From assembly GCA_036384795.1 (NCBI GenBank), contig DASVLP010000014.1, forward strand, positions 1 through 64,000: 64,000 nt of DNA. Reading direction: 5' to 3'. Numbering within the stretch: the first letter of the stretch is position 1; each line of letters starts with the position of its first letter. This stretch comes from Andeanibacterium sp036384795. GTDB lineage: Bacteria; Pseudomonadota; Alphaproteobacteria; Sphingomonadales; Sphingomonadaceae. The notes beneath the pieces were generated by a model. That model was given only the letters and a program-made list of their open reading frames with translations, made no database searches and was not told the DNA's origin. Shown here piece after piece: positions 50,925 to 60,381 of the stretch. The position numbers and the translations under genes were made by a program.

Positions 50925-52286
50925 GTGGAAAACAGTCGCCTATTTGCGCCCGTTGCCGAGCTGCACGCGGTGGGGAAGCTCTATACGCTCGCCAGCGGCG
51001 AAATGCCTGACAGGCATGGCGCGCCGGCGCGCGCCGCTTGGGAAATCGAACGCCTTGCGGTGCTGCGAGGCTGGCCGGCAGGCGAAACGCTCGGATCGGA
51101 GGCACTGCTCCGCAAGAAGCTGCGGGTAAGCCGCGAAACCTTGCGCGAGGCGATCCGGATCGTCGAAAGCCGCGGCGCGATGCGCATGCGCCGCGGGCGC
51201 TGCGGCGGCCTGATGCTGGTCCAGCCGACCATCGAGCGGACCGCGGCCTCGCTCGCGGCATATCTGCGCGCCGCCGGCTTTACCGCCGAGCAGTTCGACC
51301 AGTCCGTTCGCGGGCTCGATCAATTGCTCGCCTGGGAACTGGCGCGCAAACAGGGGCCGCTGCCCCCGCCCGAGCCGCATGAATCCGTTCGCCATTGGCT
51401 CGCGCGGGCGAGCGGGCGCCATACTTACCTCGTCTACATCTCGGTGCTCGACCGGCTCGCGCCCCGGACGGCGACGGTGGAAACGCCGCCGCCGGCACTC
51501 GAGCGAACGATCGGCCTGCACGACGCAGGAGCGATCCAGCGCCTGCTCGCCACGCTCCCGTTTGCCCCGGCCTGCGACAACGCCGGCGTCACCGAATCCG
51601 GCACCTCCGCGCAGGCCGGCACGATCGCGGTCAAGATGATCGAGCGCGCAAACGCGCGCGCAAACGCCCACCTCGGCAACGAGGCGAGCTTGTGTGAAGA
51701 GTTTGACACCTCGCGCTCGCTCGTGCGCCAGGCGCTGCGCATCTTGCAGGATCTCGACCTGATCGGCGTCAGGCTGGGCCGCGGTGGGGGCTACACGCTC
51801 AAGCAGCCCTCGCCCATCGGGGTGGTGCGGCAGGTGTTCGCCTGGCTTGCTGCGCGCAATTGCTGCCCGCTCGCGCTGAACGAGCTGATGTGGGACCTGA
51901 ACGCCGCCAACTTGCGGCTCGCGGGAGAGCGGCTCGGCGCCCTTCCGCAGGCAGCGCGCGAGCGACATTGCGCGGAATTCGACCGCATCGTGGGCGAACT
52001 GCGCGGGCAGGAACGCTTCATGCGCCTGCAGCAAGCTCTTTCGGAAGTTGCCGCCTGCCCGGTGATCGCAACGCTGGCGCGCTGCGTGGTGGCCTACCAG
52101 GCGCGCAGTTACGGCGACTTTCCCGAACAAGTCCCGAGCCCGGTGTTCGACAGGCTCGAAAGCACAGTTGCGATCGCCCTTCGGGCCGGCGACATCGATC
52201 TCGCCGAACGGGCGCTGAGGACGTTGCAGCGGCGGGCGTACCGACGCCGCCTCCAAACCTACGGCTTCGCCCTTACCGCCGAATAG
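50925..52286 (+). CDS. GntR-type regulator with two winged-helix domains
   Basis: 453-residue protein with two GntR-like winged helices in one chain. The first (about 35-105) has LGSEALLRKKLRVSRETLREAIRIVESRGAM and the second (about 230-297) has LGNEASLCEEFDTSRSLVRQALRILQDLDLI followed by a GRGGGYTLKQP wing. Each is followed by a helical region of FCD-like character. Most GntR proteins have a single such domain and dimerise, so this looks like an internal duplication, able to bind tandem sites as a monomer. Most likely controls the divergent esterase operon. GTG-preceding GGAGGGG site is well placed. Confidence 0.78.
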   Translation: MENSRLFAPVAELHAVGKLYTLASGEMPDRHGAPARAAWEIERLAVLRGWPAGETLGSEALLRKKLRVSRETLREAIRIVESRGAMRMRRGRCGGLMLVQPTIERTAASLAAYLRAAGFTAEQFDQSVRGLDQLLAWELARKQGPLPPPEPHESVRHWLARASGRHTYLVYISVLDRLAPRTATVETPPPALERTIGLHDAGAIQRLLATLPFAPACDNAGVTESGTSAQAGTIAVKMIERANARANAHLGNEASLCEEFDTSRSLVRQALRILQDLDLIGVRLGRGGGYTLKQPSPIGVVRQVFAWLAARNCCPLALNELMWDLNAANLRLAGERLGALPQAARERHCAEFDRIVGELRGQERFMRLQQALSEVAACPVIATLARCVVAYQARSYGDFPEQVPSPVFDRLESTVAIALRAGDIDLAERALRTLQRRAYRRRLQTYGFALTAE

Positions 52287-52348
52287 CGCGACTGGCCGCA
52301 TGCCGTAATTGCTGCCATACGGCCAGCGAGCAGTCAGCGAGCGGTCAA

Positions 52349-53410
52349 ATGGCGTCCCAGAAACGGCGGCCCACCATCGTCGATATCGCGAACCGCGCGA
52401 AAGTGTCCTTCAAGACCGTTTCGCGCGTGTTGAACGAGAACCCGCGCGTCGACCCCGCGCTGCGCGCCCGCGTGCTCAAGGCGATGGCGGAGCTGGATTA
52501 CCGCCCGAACCTCGCGGCAAGATCGCTGGCGGGCCGCCGGGGCTATGCGATCGCACTGCTGATCGACCGCACCGAGCTGTTCTCCGAGCAGGACGCGAAC
52601 TCCTATTTCGCGCCTTATCTGGTCGACCTTCAGGCCGGCGCGCTGCTCGCGTGCCGCGAGGCCGGGTATCACTTCTTCATCGAGCCCTATGATCCGCATT
52701 CCGAATCGTTTCCGAACGACTTGCGCGCGCAGCTCTCGAAGCTCGCGCTCGACGGCGTGGTGCTCGCGCCGCCGACGGCGGACCGCGTCGAGTTGCTCGA
52801 CGCGCTGGAGGAATGGGCGATTCCTTACGTGCGGCTGGCGCCCGGCATCGACGTCGAGCGCGCGCCGTCGGTCGTCAGCGACGAATACCGCGGCGCGACC
52901 GCAATGGCCGAGCATCTGCTGTCGTTCGGCCATCGCCGGATCGGTTTCGTGGCGGGTCCGCAAGCTCACATCGCCGCCGCCGTGCGCCTGGTGGCGTTTC
53001 AGGAGGCGACCGCAGGCCGGGCGGAATTGATCGTCCGTCCCGGCGACTTCACCTTCGCGGGTGGGCTGGCCGCGGGCGAGGCGTTGCTCGCGCTGGCCGA
53101 AGCGCCCACCGCGATCTTTGCCGCGAACGACTTCATGGCCGGCGGCGTGGTCGCGGCGGCGACTCGCAAGGGGCTGAGAGTCCCGCAAGATATCTCGGTG
53201 GCCGGCTTCGACGATTCGGCGATCGCGCGTTTCATCTGGCCGCCGTTGACCACGGTGCGCCAGCCGATCCGCAAGATGGCGCAGGCTGCGATCGAATATC
53301 TCGTCGCCTTGGCGGCCGGTTGCGAAGCGCCGCCGTCGCGGACCGAACTGCCCTCGCGATTGATCGAGCGGGAGTCGATCGCCGGCGCGCGGGATGGCCA
53401 GCCCGACTGA
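52349..53410 (+). CDS. LacI family transcriptional regulator
   Basis: 353-residue LacI regulator. N-terminal helix-turn-helix (PTIVDIANRAKVSFKTVSRVLNENPRVDPALRARVL) and hinge (YRPNLAARSLAGRRG), then a periplasmic-binding-fold effector domain with IGFVAGP, AIFAANDFMAGGV and ISVAGFDDSAIARFIWPPLTTVRQP. The frame is open from 51860, but MASQKRRPTIVDIA is the start. Senses a sugar or glucoside in most relatives, consistent with nearby beta-glucosidase and glucose dehydrogenase. A duplicated 18-bp sequence overlaps its stop codon. Confidence 0.92.
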   Translation: MASQKRRPTIVDIANRAKVSFKTVSRVLNENPRVDPALRARVLKAMAELDYRPNLAARSLAGRRGYAIALLIDRTELFSEQDANSYFAPYLVDLQAGALLACREAGYHFFIEPYDPHSESFPNDLRAQLSKLALDGVVLAPPTADRVELLDALEEWAIPYVRLAPGIDVERAPSVVSDEYRGATAMAEHLLSFGHRRIGFVAGPQAHIAAAVRLVAFQEATAGRAELIVRPGDFTFAGGLAAGEALLALAEAPTAIFAANDFMAGGVVAAATRKGLRVPQDISVAGFDDSAIARFIWPPLTTVRQPIRKMAQAAIEYLVALAAGCEAPPSRTELPSRLIERESIAGARDGQPD

Positions 53411-53433
53411 CAATACCAGCCGGACTGACAATA
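53398..53433 (+). repeat. 18-bp tandem duplication over the LacI stop codon
   Basis: CCAGCCCGACTGACAATA is followed directly by CCAGCCGGACTGACAATA (17 of 18 identical). The first copy holds the last codons and the stop of the LacI gene, so the second is a non-coding duplicate. Confidence 0.7.
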
Positions 53434-53582
53434 ATCGCCGGCTGATCGCTCGAGGACCGGTTAAAGAAAAGGCGGCAGGCCGGAACCTCCGTTCGCCGCG
53501 GCTCGTTGGCTCCGCGAACCTCCCTCACCGCAACTCCGGCCGCCGGAACTCACGGTCCAGCCGATCGACGGGCCAAAATTCC

Positions 53583-55985
53583 ATGCAGCGCACTTCCGTA
53601 CACCGCTCCGTCTGGCCCGCCGCGATGGCGGTGGTGCTTGCGCTCTGCGCCGCCGCCCTCGCAGTCGGTGGCATCTGGCTCGTGACACTGGGAGGCTCCG
53701 CGTATTACGTGATCGCGGCGGTCGCCCTGGCGGCGAGCGGCTGGCTGCTGTGGCGACGAAAGCCGGCGGCGCTATGGGTGTATGCGGCGCTGCTGGTCGG
53801 TACGATGGTCTGGGCGATCGCCGAAGTCGGGTTCGATTTCTGGCAACTCGTCCCCCGCGGCGACATCCTGGTGCTGCTGGGCATCCTCCTTGCCCTGCCC
53901 TGGGTCGCGCGACCGCTGTCGGCGGCAAATCGCTGGCCGGGCGCCGCCTGGCCGCTGCTCGGCACGGTCGGCCTTGCCGTGATCGTCGCCGGAACAGCGC
54001 TCGCGCATAACGACCACGACCTGGAGGGGAGGCTGCCGGGCATCCGTATCGCCGCGACGCCGGTCGACGGCCTGCTCGCATCCGGCGACTGGCCCGCTTA
54101 CGGCGGCTCGCTGAGAGGAAATCGCTGGTCGCCGCTGCGGCAGATCACCCCGGCCAATGCCGGCCGCCTGAAGCCCGCGTGGCGGTTCGACACGGGCGAC
54201 CAGAAGCGCCCCGGCGACCCCGACGAATTCACCTACGAGGTCACTCCGATCAAGATCGGCAACCTGCTGTATCTGTGCACTCCGCACAACCTCGTCTTCG
54301 CGCTCGATGCGGAGACCGGCCAGCAGGTCTGGAAGTTCGATCCGCATATCGGCCGCACGTCCGACATGCAGCACCTGACCTGCCGCGGGCTTTCCTATCA
54401 CGCCGACCAGCCCACCGGCCCGCTGAAGAGCGGTGGGCCGTGCATGCAGCGGATCGTGATGGGCACCAACGACGCGCGGCTGATCGAGCTCGATGCGCTG
54501 ACCGGCCAGCGTTGCCCTGGCTTCGGCCGGAACGGCGAAGTGAACGTGTGGCCCGGGCTGCCGGGGCAGAAGCGCGGCTGGTGGCAGATCACTTCCGCGC
54601 CGCTGGTGACGCGCGGCCTGATCGTCTTCGGCGGTGCGGTCTATGACGACATGTCGAGCTTCATGCCCTCGGGCGTGATCCGGGCTTACGACGTCCACAC
54701 CGGCGCGCCGGTCTGGGCGTTCGACCCCGGCGATCCCGCGAACACTGCGCCGCGCGGCGCCGACGGGCGCTTCGTGCCTTCCTCGCCCAACAACTGGATG
54801 ATCGGCTCGGCCGACGAGCAGCTCGGCCTGGTCTACGTGCCGATGGGCATGGCCGCGGTCGACCAGTGGGGCGGGCGCCGCTCGGCCGACACCGAGCGCT
54901 ATGCGTCGAGCATCATCGCACTCGATCTCGCGACGGGCCAGCCGCGCTGGGTCTATCAGACGGTCCATCACGACCTGTGGGACATGGACGTTCCCGCCCA
55001 GCCGGCGCTGGTGGACCTCGACTTGCCCGGCCGCGGCCGGGTACCGGCGCTGGTGCAATCGACCAAGACCGGCAACATCTTCGTTCTCGACCGCCGTACC
55101 GGGCAGCCGATCTTCCCGGTGAGCGAGCGCCCGGTGCCCGGCGGGGCCGCGCCCGGAGACTGGGTCTCGGCCAGCCAGCCGTTCTCCTCGCTCAGCCTGA
55201 TGCCGCAAAAACGCGTCCGCGCCGCGGACATGTGGGGCGCGACGATGTTCGACCAGCTGATGTGCCGGATCAGGTTCCAGGGCATGCGCTATCAGGGGCC
55301 GTTCACGCCGCCTTCGCTGAAGGGCACGCTGGTGTTCCCCGGCAATTTCGGGGTGATGGACTGGGGCGGCATGGCGATCGACCCGCAGCGGCTGGTCGCC
55401 TTCGCGCATCCCAACTACATCGCCTACGTCGACCGGCTGGTGCCGCGTCCCTCGGGCGCCGGCGGCCCACAAAACAACCGCCAGGGCGCCGGCGGCGGGC
55501 TCGCGCCCGCCAACGCCAAGGGCTACAACCCCAACACCGGGGCGCCGTTCGCGGCCTTGCTGAACCCGTTCCTCTCGCCGCTCGGGCTGCCGTGCCAGGC
55601 GCCGCCGTGGGGCTACGTCGCGGGGCTGGACCTCGCCGCGGGCAAAGTCGCCTGGAAGCACCGCAACGGCACGATCCGCGACGAAAGCCCGGTGCCGCTG
55701 CCGTTCAAGCTCGGCGTGCCCTCGCTCGGCGGGCCGATCGTGACCGCCGGCGGGGTCGCCTTCCTCGGCTCCGCGCTCGACGATTATCTGCGTGCTTACG
55801 ACATGGAGACAGGCCACGTTCTGTGGAAGGCGCGCCTTTCCGCGGGCGGCCAGGCGAGCCCGATGAGTTATTGGTCGCAGGCGAGCCAGCGGCAATTCGT
55901 GGTGATCGCCGCGGGCGGGCACGGCACCCTTGGCACGAAAGCCGGCGACAGCATCGTTGCCTACGCTCTTCCGCGAAAGGAATAG
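53583..55985 (+). CDS. gcd: Membrane-bound PQQ-dependent glucose dehydrogenase
   Basis: 800-residue quinoprotein. Five membrane segments occupy about residues 12-140, then a periplasmic eight-bladed beta-propeller with DWPAYGGSLRGNRWSPLRQI, WKFDPHIG, AWAFDPGDP-like and VYQTVHHDLWDMDVPAQP, the region containing PQQ-binding residues. Oxidises glucose to gluconolactone in the periplasm and passes electrons to ubiquinone. The frame is open to 53394, but MQRTSVHRS precedes the first membrane segment. No PQQ-synthesis genes are in the window. Glucose from the GH3 enzyme could feed it. Confidence 0.93.
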   Translation: MQRTSVHRSVWPAAMAVVLALCAAALAVGGIWLVTLGGSAYYVIAAVALAASGWLLWRRKPAALWVYAALLVGTMVWAIAEVGFDFWQLVPRGDILVLLGILLALPWVARPLSAANRWPGAAWPLLGTVGLAVIVAGTALAHNDHDLEGRLPGIRIAATPVDGLLASGDWPAYGGSLRGNRWSPLRQITPANAGRLKPAWRFDTGDQKRPGDPDEFTYEVTPIKIGNLLYLCTPHNLVFALDAETGQQVWKFDPHIGRTSDMQHLTCRGLSYHADQPTGPLKSGGPCMQRIVMGTNDARLIELDALTGQRCPGFGRNGEVNVWPGLPGQKRGWWQITSAPLVTRGLIVFGGAVYDDMSSFMPSGVIRAYDVHTGAPVWAFDPGDPANTAPRGADGRFVPSSPNNWMIGSADEQLGLVYVPMGMAAVDQWGGRRSADTERYASSIIALDLATGQPRWVYQTVHHDLWDMDVPAQPALVDLDLPGRGRVPALVQSTKTGNIFVLDRRTGQPIFPVSERPVPGGAAPGDWVSASQPFSSLSLMPQKRVRAADMWGATMFDQLMCRIRFQGMRYQGPFTPPSLKGTLVFPGNFGVMDWGGMAIDPQRLVAFAHPNYIAYVDRLVPRPSGAGGPQNNRQGAGGGLAPANAKGYNPNTGAPFAALLNPFLSPLGLPCQAPPWGYVAGLDLAAGKVAWKHRNGTIRDESPVPLPFKLGVPSLGGPIVTAGGVAFLGSALDDYLRAYDMETGHVLWKARLSAGGQASPMSYWSQASQRQFVVIAAGGHGTLGTKAGDSIVAYALPRKE

Positions 55986-56201
55986 AACGCAGTCGGCTTA
56001 CTGCCTCCGTCCACAGCCCTCGATTGGGCTCAATAGTCCGTTTCGCGATGGGCAAGTCGTTGCCAATCCATGCGCCGATCTCTATCGCTTCGACCGACGC
56101 ACTACCCCCTCACCGGATGTTCGTCGTCATTCTCGTAATCCTGCTTCCCGGCCAGGGTTCGGTCGTCCGAACCTGCGCCTGTCCCAAGTCGGGAGAATGC
56201 C

Positions 56202-57047
56202 GTGGACTTCTTGCACCAGATCGACGCGCTTCATGCGATTGCCGGTTTCCTGGTAGGGTTGCTGGTCGGCCTGACGGGCGTCGGCGGCGGATCGCTGATG
56301 ACGCCGTTGCTGGTGCTGCTGTTCGGCGTCAGTCCGCAAACCGCGGTCGGCACCGATCTGCTCTATGCCTCGATCACCAAGATCACCGGGTCGGCCGTCC
56401 ACGGCTGGCGCGATACGGTCGAATGGGCGATCGTTCGCCGGCTGGCCTGCGGAAGCATCCCCGCGGCGATCGTCACCATCATCATCCTGGCGCATGTCGG
56501 CAAGCCTTCGCACAATACCGAGACGGTGACGCTCACGCTGCTGGCCGGGCTGCTGGCGCTGACTTCGCTGACGGTGATCTTCCGCGGCTGGCTGGTGAAG
56601 CTGGCAAGTGACCGCGATCCGCTGCAGCCGCCGCGCAAAGTGGTGATCGGAACCGTCGCGCTGGGGGCGGTGCTCGGCGTGGCCGTGTCGCTGACGTCGG
56701 TGGGGGCGGGCGCGATCGGCGTCACCGTCCTCTTGGTGCTCTATCCAAAGCTGCCGGTGGTCCGCATCGTCGGTTCCGACATCGCCCATGCGGTGCCGCT
56801 CGCGCTGATCGCGGGCGCCGGCCACTGGTTGATCGGCGACGTCGACGGCGCATTGCTGACCAGTCTCCTGATCGGCTCGATCCCCGGCGTGATCATCGGC
56901 AGCTTGCTCTCGACCCACGCGCCCGACGGCGTCCTGCGCCCGCTGCTGGCGGTGGTGCTCGCGCTGTCGGCGTGGCAACTGTTCATGAAAGTGAGCTCTT
57001 CCCCCCACCCGCCGACGGCGTCTTCGACAGCGCCCGAACGACGGTGA
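56202..57047 (+). CDS. TauE/SafE family sulfite exporter-like permease
   Basis: 281-residue inner-membrane protein with about eight hydrophobic segments. GLLVGLTGVGGGSLMTPLLVLLFG near residue 16 and SLTSVGAGAIGVTVLL in the second half are the repeated TauE/SafE signatures. Moves sulfur-containing or organic anions in known members; the substrate here is unknown. GTG start with a GGGAG site. Stands alone between gcd and the TetR gene. Confidence 0.85.
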   Translation: MDFLHQIDALHAIAGFLVGLLVGLTGVGGGSLMTPLLVLLFGVSPQTAVGTDLLYASITKITGSAVHGWRDTVEWAIVRRLACGSIPAAIVTIIILAHVGKPSHNTETVTLTLLAGLLALTSLTVIFRGWLVKLASDRDPLQPPRKVVIGTVALGAVLGVAVSLTSVGAGAIGVTVLLVLYPKLPVVRIVGSDIAHAVPLALIAGAGHWLIGDVDGALLTSLLIGSIPGVIIGSLLSTHAPDGVLRPLLAVVLALSAWQLFMKVSSSPHPPTASSTAPERR

Positions 57048-57085
57048 GCTGAAGCGTTACCTTCGGCAGTGGATTTCGGGGCGGC

Positions 57086-57724
57086 CTAACCCTCGGAATA
57101 TCCGCGCATGAACAGGCTGACCGCCGCTTCCGCGTCCTGGGCGATGCGGGCGGGGGAAACGTCCGGCGCCAGTCCCCACAGGTTGTGCATGAACAGGTGG
57201 AACAGGCATGAATGATGGAGCTGCGCGGACGCACTCAACGTGTCGTGCGGCGACAGGCGGCCGTTCGCGATTTCTGCATCGAGCAGGCGGGCCAGCATTC
57301 GGTGCCGCCGCCGCGGCGCGCGATCGTAGAAGATGCGGCCGAATTCGGGAAAGCGCTGACCCTCCGCGATCACCAGGCGATAGAGCGCGGTGACCTCGGG
57401 CGAGAGCATGATCGTCAGGAACTCGGTGCAATAGCCTACCAGCGTCTCGCGCAGGTCCCTTCCCGGCTTGGGTTCGCGGAGCGGCGCATATTGCTCGATC
57501 CAGCTGTCGAGCACGGCCGCGAACAGCTCTTCCTTCGATGCGAAATAGGCCCACAGCGTGCCTTTCGAGCCGCCCAGCTCGGCCGCGATCCCCGACATCG
57601 TCGTGCCGCCGTAGCCGAGCTCCTGGAAATGCCGACCGGCGATCGCAAGGATCGCGCACCGGCGTTCCTCGCGTCTCGCTTCCCGGCGGCCGCCGGCTTT
57701 CGAGCACTCAAGATTCATTTGCAT
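57086..57724 (-). CDS. TetR/AcrR family transcriptional regulator
   Basis: 212-residue TetR protein. N-terminal helix-turn-helix (about 20-65: ILAIAGRHFQELGYGGTTMSGIAAELGGSKGTLWAYFASKEELFAAVL), then an all-helical ligand domain. Divergent from the OMF-EmrA-EmrB efflux operon with 73 bp between, so it is presumably its repressor, released by a toxic substrate of the pump. Confidence 0.9.
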   Translation of the reverse strand: MQMNLECSKAGGRREARREERRCAILAIAGRHFQELGYGGTTMSGIAAELGGSKGTLWAYFASKEELFAAVLDSWIEQYAPLREPKPGRDLRETLVGYCTEFLTIMLSPEVTALYRLVIAEGQRFPEFGRIFYDRAPRRRHRMLARLLDAEIANGRLSPHDTLSASAQLHHSCLFHLFMHNLWGLAPDVSPARIAQDAEAAVSLFMRGYSEG

Positions 57725-57778
57725 ACTCTCCAGTACGGTTATCTTGACTCATCCCGCAACCGGGCGCAAGGGTCCCTC

Positions 57779-57794
57779 CGTACCAGGGAGTACG
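57779..57794. promoter_or_regulatory. Candidate TetR operator
   Basis: CGTAC-CAGGGA-GTACG inverted repeat in the TetR/efflux gap, overlapping the ribosome binding site AGGGA of the outer-membrane factor gene. A further GTACGG lies at 57733-57738. Low-to-moderate certainty. Confidence 0.38.
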
Positions 57795-57797
57795 ATT

Positions 57798-59246
57798 TTG
57801 TTGCGCCGACATTGTTCCATCCTTTTCTTGGGAGCGCTGGCCGCCTGCGCGCCGACCGCCGGCCATCTCGCCGCGCCGAAGCCGATCGGTTCGCTTGCGA
57901 GCGAGCAAAGCCTCGCCGCTCCTCCCGCGCCGTGGCCGGGCAACGGTTGGTGGACCGCATATGGCGATCCCCAGCTGGACGCCTTGATCGCCGAGGCGCA
58001 AGCCGGTTCACCGACGCTTGCCGCCGCCGCGGCCAGGGCGCGGCAGGCCGATGCGCTGGCGCAGCAGGCCGGCGCCGCTTTGCTTCCGACGGTAACCGCC
58101 AACGGCAGCGCCGCGCTGGCCAAGCAGAGCTACAACAACGGCATCCCGGCCGAATTCGTCCCGCACGGCTGGAACGACGTCGGCCAGGTATCCCTGGAGG
58201 GGAATTTCGATCCCGATCTGTGGGGCCGGAACCGTGCGGCGCTCGCCGCGGCCACCTCGCAGGCCCAGGCGGCAAAAGTGGACGCGGCGCAGGCGGAGCT
58301 GCTGCTCGCCTCCGACATCGTCGGCGCCTACGCCGATCTCGCGCGCCTGTTCGCCGAGCGGGACATTGCCGCACGGGCCCAAGAGGTGCGCGACGCGAGC
58401 CTGAAGCTGATCCGCGAGCGCGTCGCGAACGGGCTCGACAACCGCGGCACCGAGCAATTGGCCGAATCCCGCGCCGCCGCCGCTCGCGGAGACCTCGCCG
58501 CCACCGATGAGGCGATCGGCCTTACGCGCAACCGGATCGCCGCGTTGCTCGGCACGGGACCGGATCGGGGTCTCGCAATCGCCAGGCCGCAGATCGGGCA
58601 ACTCCACCCGCCGGGCCTGCCCGAGCGGCTGGCGCTCGATTTGATCGGCCGCCGTCCCGACATCGTCTCGGCACGGCTGCGGGCGGACGCGGCAACCCAT
58701 TCGATCCGCAGCGCGCGCGCGGCGTTCTATCCGAACATCAACCTCACGGCGCTGATCGGGCTGCAATCGCTCGGCCTTTCGAACCTCATGGACAGCGGCT
58801 CGACGATGGGCTCGGTGGGCCCGGCGGTCAGCCTGCCGATCTTCAACCGCGGCCGCCTGACGGGGCAGTTGCGGGGCGCGGAAGCCCAGTCCGACCTTGC
58901 CGTTGCCGATTACGACGCAGCGCTGGTCGCGGCACTGCGCGAGGTCGCCGATGCCGCCGGCTCGATCCGCGCGCTCGAGGCGCGGCGCAGCGATGCCGCA
59001 GCGGCGCTCAAGGCGGCGGAAGGTGCTTATTCGATCGCCCGTCAGCGGTTCGACGGGGGCCTCGCGACCTACATCGACGTGCTCACCGCCGAGGACACCG
59101 TGCTCGATCGCCGTCGCGTCGCGGCGGATCTCGACGCCCGCGCCTTCACACTCGACGTTGCGCTGATGCGGGCGCTGGGCGGCGGCTTCACCGATCCTTT
59201 CCCTCCCCGCGCGGTTGCCGCGCCCCAAGGTGTTCCCAATGGCTGA
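57798..59246 (+). CDS. Outer-membrane efflux lipoprotein (NodT/OMF family)
   Basis: About 482 residues. A TTG at 57798 behind AGGGAG gives MLRRHCSILFLGALAACAPTAG with lipobox LAAC, which suits an OMF lipoprotein and was chosen over an earlier TTG. Two OMF repeats follow, with coiled-coil helices, WWTAYGDPQLDALIAEA, FDPDLWGRNRAALAAA and the second-half LIGRRPDIVSARLRADAATHSI. TolC-like outer-membrane channel of a tripartite pump. Its end overlaps the EmrA start by eight bases. Confidence 0.9.
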   Translation: MLRRHCSILFLGALAACAPTAGHLAAPKPIGSLASEQSLAAPPAPWPGNGWWTAYGDPQLDALIAEAQAGSPTLAAAAARARQADALAQQAGAALLPTVTANGSAALAKQSYNNGIPAEFVPHGWNDVGQVSLEGNFDPDLWGRNRAALAAATSQAQAAKVDAAQAELLLASDIVGAYADLARLFAERDIAARAQEVRDASLKLIRERVANGLDNRGTEQLAESRAAAARGDLAATDEAIGLTRNRIAALLGTGPDRGLAIARPQIGQLHPPGLPERLALDLIGRRPDIVSARLRADAATHSIRSARAAFYPNINLTALIGLQSLGLSNLMDSGSTMGSVGPAVSLPIFNRGRLTGQLRGAEAQSDLAVADYDAALVAALREVADAAGSIRALEARRSDAAAALKAAEGAYSIARQRFDGGLATYIDVLTAEDTVLDRRRVAADLDARAFTLDVALMRALGGGFTDPFPPRAVAAPQGVPNG

Positions 59247-60381
59247 CCAGGATATCCAGATTTCTTCGGGCCCGGTGGTGGCCACGGACAAGACCGCGCT
59301 GCGCAAGCGCTTGTTCGTCATCTTCGGCGTAGCGATCGCGGTGATCGCCTTGCTGGTGCTCGCGTGGCAGGTGCTGTTCGCGTGGAAGACGGTGTCGACC
59401 GACAACGCTTACGTGAATGCCGACGTGGCGCAAGTGACGCCGCTGGTTTCCGGGCCGGTCGCCGCAGTGCTGGTCGAGGATACCGCGCACGTGAACGCGG
59501 GCGACGTGCTCGTCCGGCTCGATGCGTCCGACGCGCAGATGGCGCTCGACCGCGCCCAAGCCGAGCTCGCGCGGGCAGAGCGCGAATATCGCCAGACTGC
59601 CGCCACCGGCCAGTCGTTGGTGGCCAGCGCGGCGGCGCGCACGTCGGACATCGCTGCGGCGCAGGCCCAGCTGGAAGTCGCCGGCGCCAATCTGGAACGC
59701 TCCCGCGTCGACTACGAGCGCCGTCGCAAGCTGTCGGCGAACGGCGCGGTCTCGGGCGATGAGCTGACCGCCGCGACCAATGCCTATCAGGCCGCGCAGG
59801 CGAACATGGCGCTTGCCCGGGCGCAGGTCCGGCAAGCGCAGTCGAACAGCCGGGCGGCCGCACGGCAGGCGGCCGCAAACCTCGCGCTTACCGCCGGGAC
59901 TACAGAAGCAAGCAGCCCGGAAGTGATGGCGGCGCGGGCCGCGCGCGACCAGGCGAAGCTCGACCTCGCGCGCACCGTGATCCGCGCGCCCATCTCCGGC
60001 GTGGTCACCCGACGCCAGGTGCAGGTCGGCCAGCGGATCGCCGCCGGCACTGCGCTGATGACGATCGTGCCGACCGACCGCCTCTATGTCGACGCCAACT
60101 TCAAGGAAGGCCAGCTCAAACGCGTTCGCCCGGGCCAACCGGCGACGCTGACCTCCGATCTCTACGGCGGCGATGTGGTCTATCACGGCCGCGTCGCGGG
60201 TCTCGCTGGCGGCACCGGCGCGGCCTTCGCGCTGATCCCCGCGCAGAACGCGACCGGCAACTGGACCAAGGTGGTGCAGCGCCTGCCGGTACGGATCGAG
60301 CTCGATCCGAAGGAACTGGCTGCCCATCCGCTGCGCGTCGGCCTGTCGATGGACGCCGAGGTGGACGTGTCGGGCAAGTGA
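59239..60381 (+). CDS. emrA: HlyD/EmrA-type membrane fusion protein
   Basis: 380-residue periplasmic adaptor with one N-terminal membrane helix (about 25-47, VIFGVAIAVIALLVLAW). The biotinyl-lipoyl-like barrel TDNAYVNADVAQVTPLVSGPV, a long Ala-rich coiled coil (about 95-205) and the beta-barrel IRAPISGVVTRRQVQVGQRI follow. Links the outer-membrane channel to the EmrB pump. ATG overlaps the preceding gene, and its stop overlaps the GTG of emrB, so all three are translated together. Confidence 0.93.
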   Translation: MADQDIQISSGPVVATDKTALRKRLFVIFGVAIAVIALLVLAWQVLFAWKTVSTDNAYVNADVAQVTPLVSGPVAAVLVEDTAHVNAGDVLVRLDASDAQMALDRAQAELARAEREYRQTAATGQSLVASAAARTSDIAAAQAQLEVAGANLERSRVDYERRRKLSANGAVSGDELTAATNAYQAAQANMALARAQVRQAQSNSRAAARQAAANLALTAGTTEASSPEVMAARAARDQAKLDLARTVIRAPISGVVTRRQVQVGQRIAAGTALMTIVPTDRLYVDANFKEGQLKRVRPGQPATLTSDLYGGDVVYHGRVAGLAGGTGAAFALIPAQNATGNWTKVVQRLPVRIELDPKELAAHPLRVGLSMDAEVDVSGK

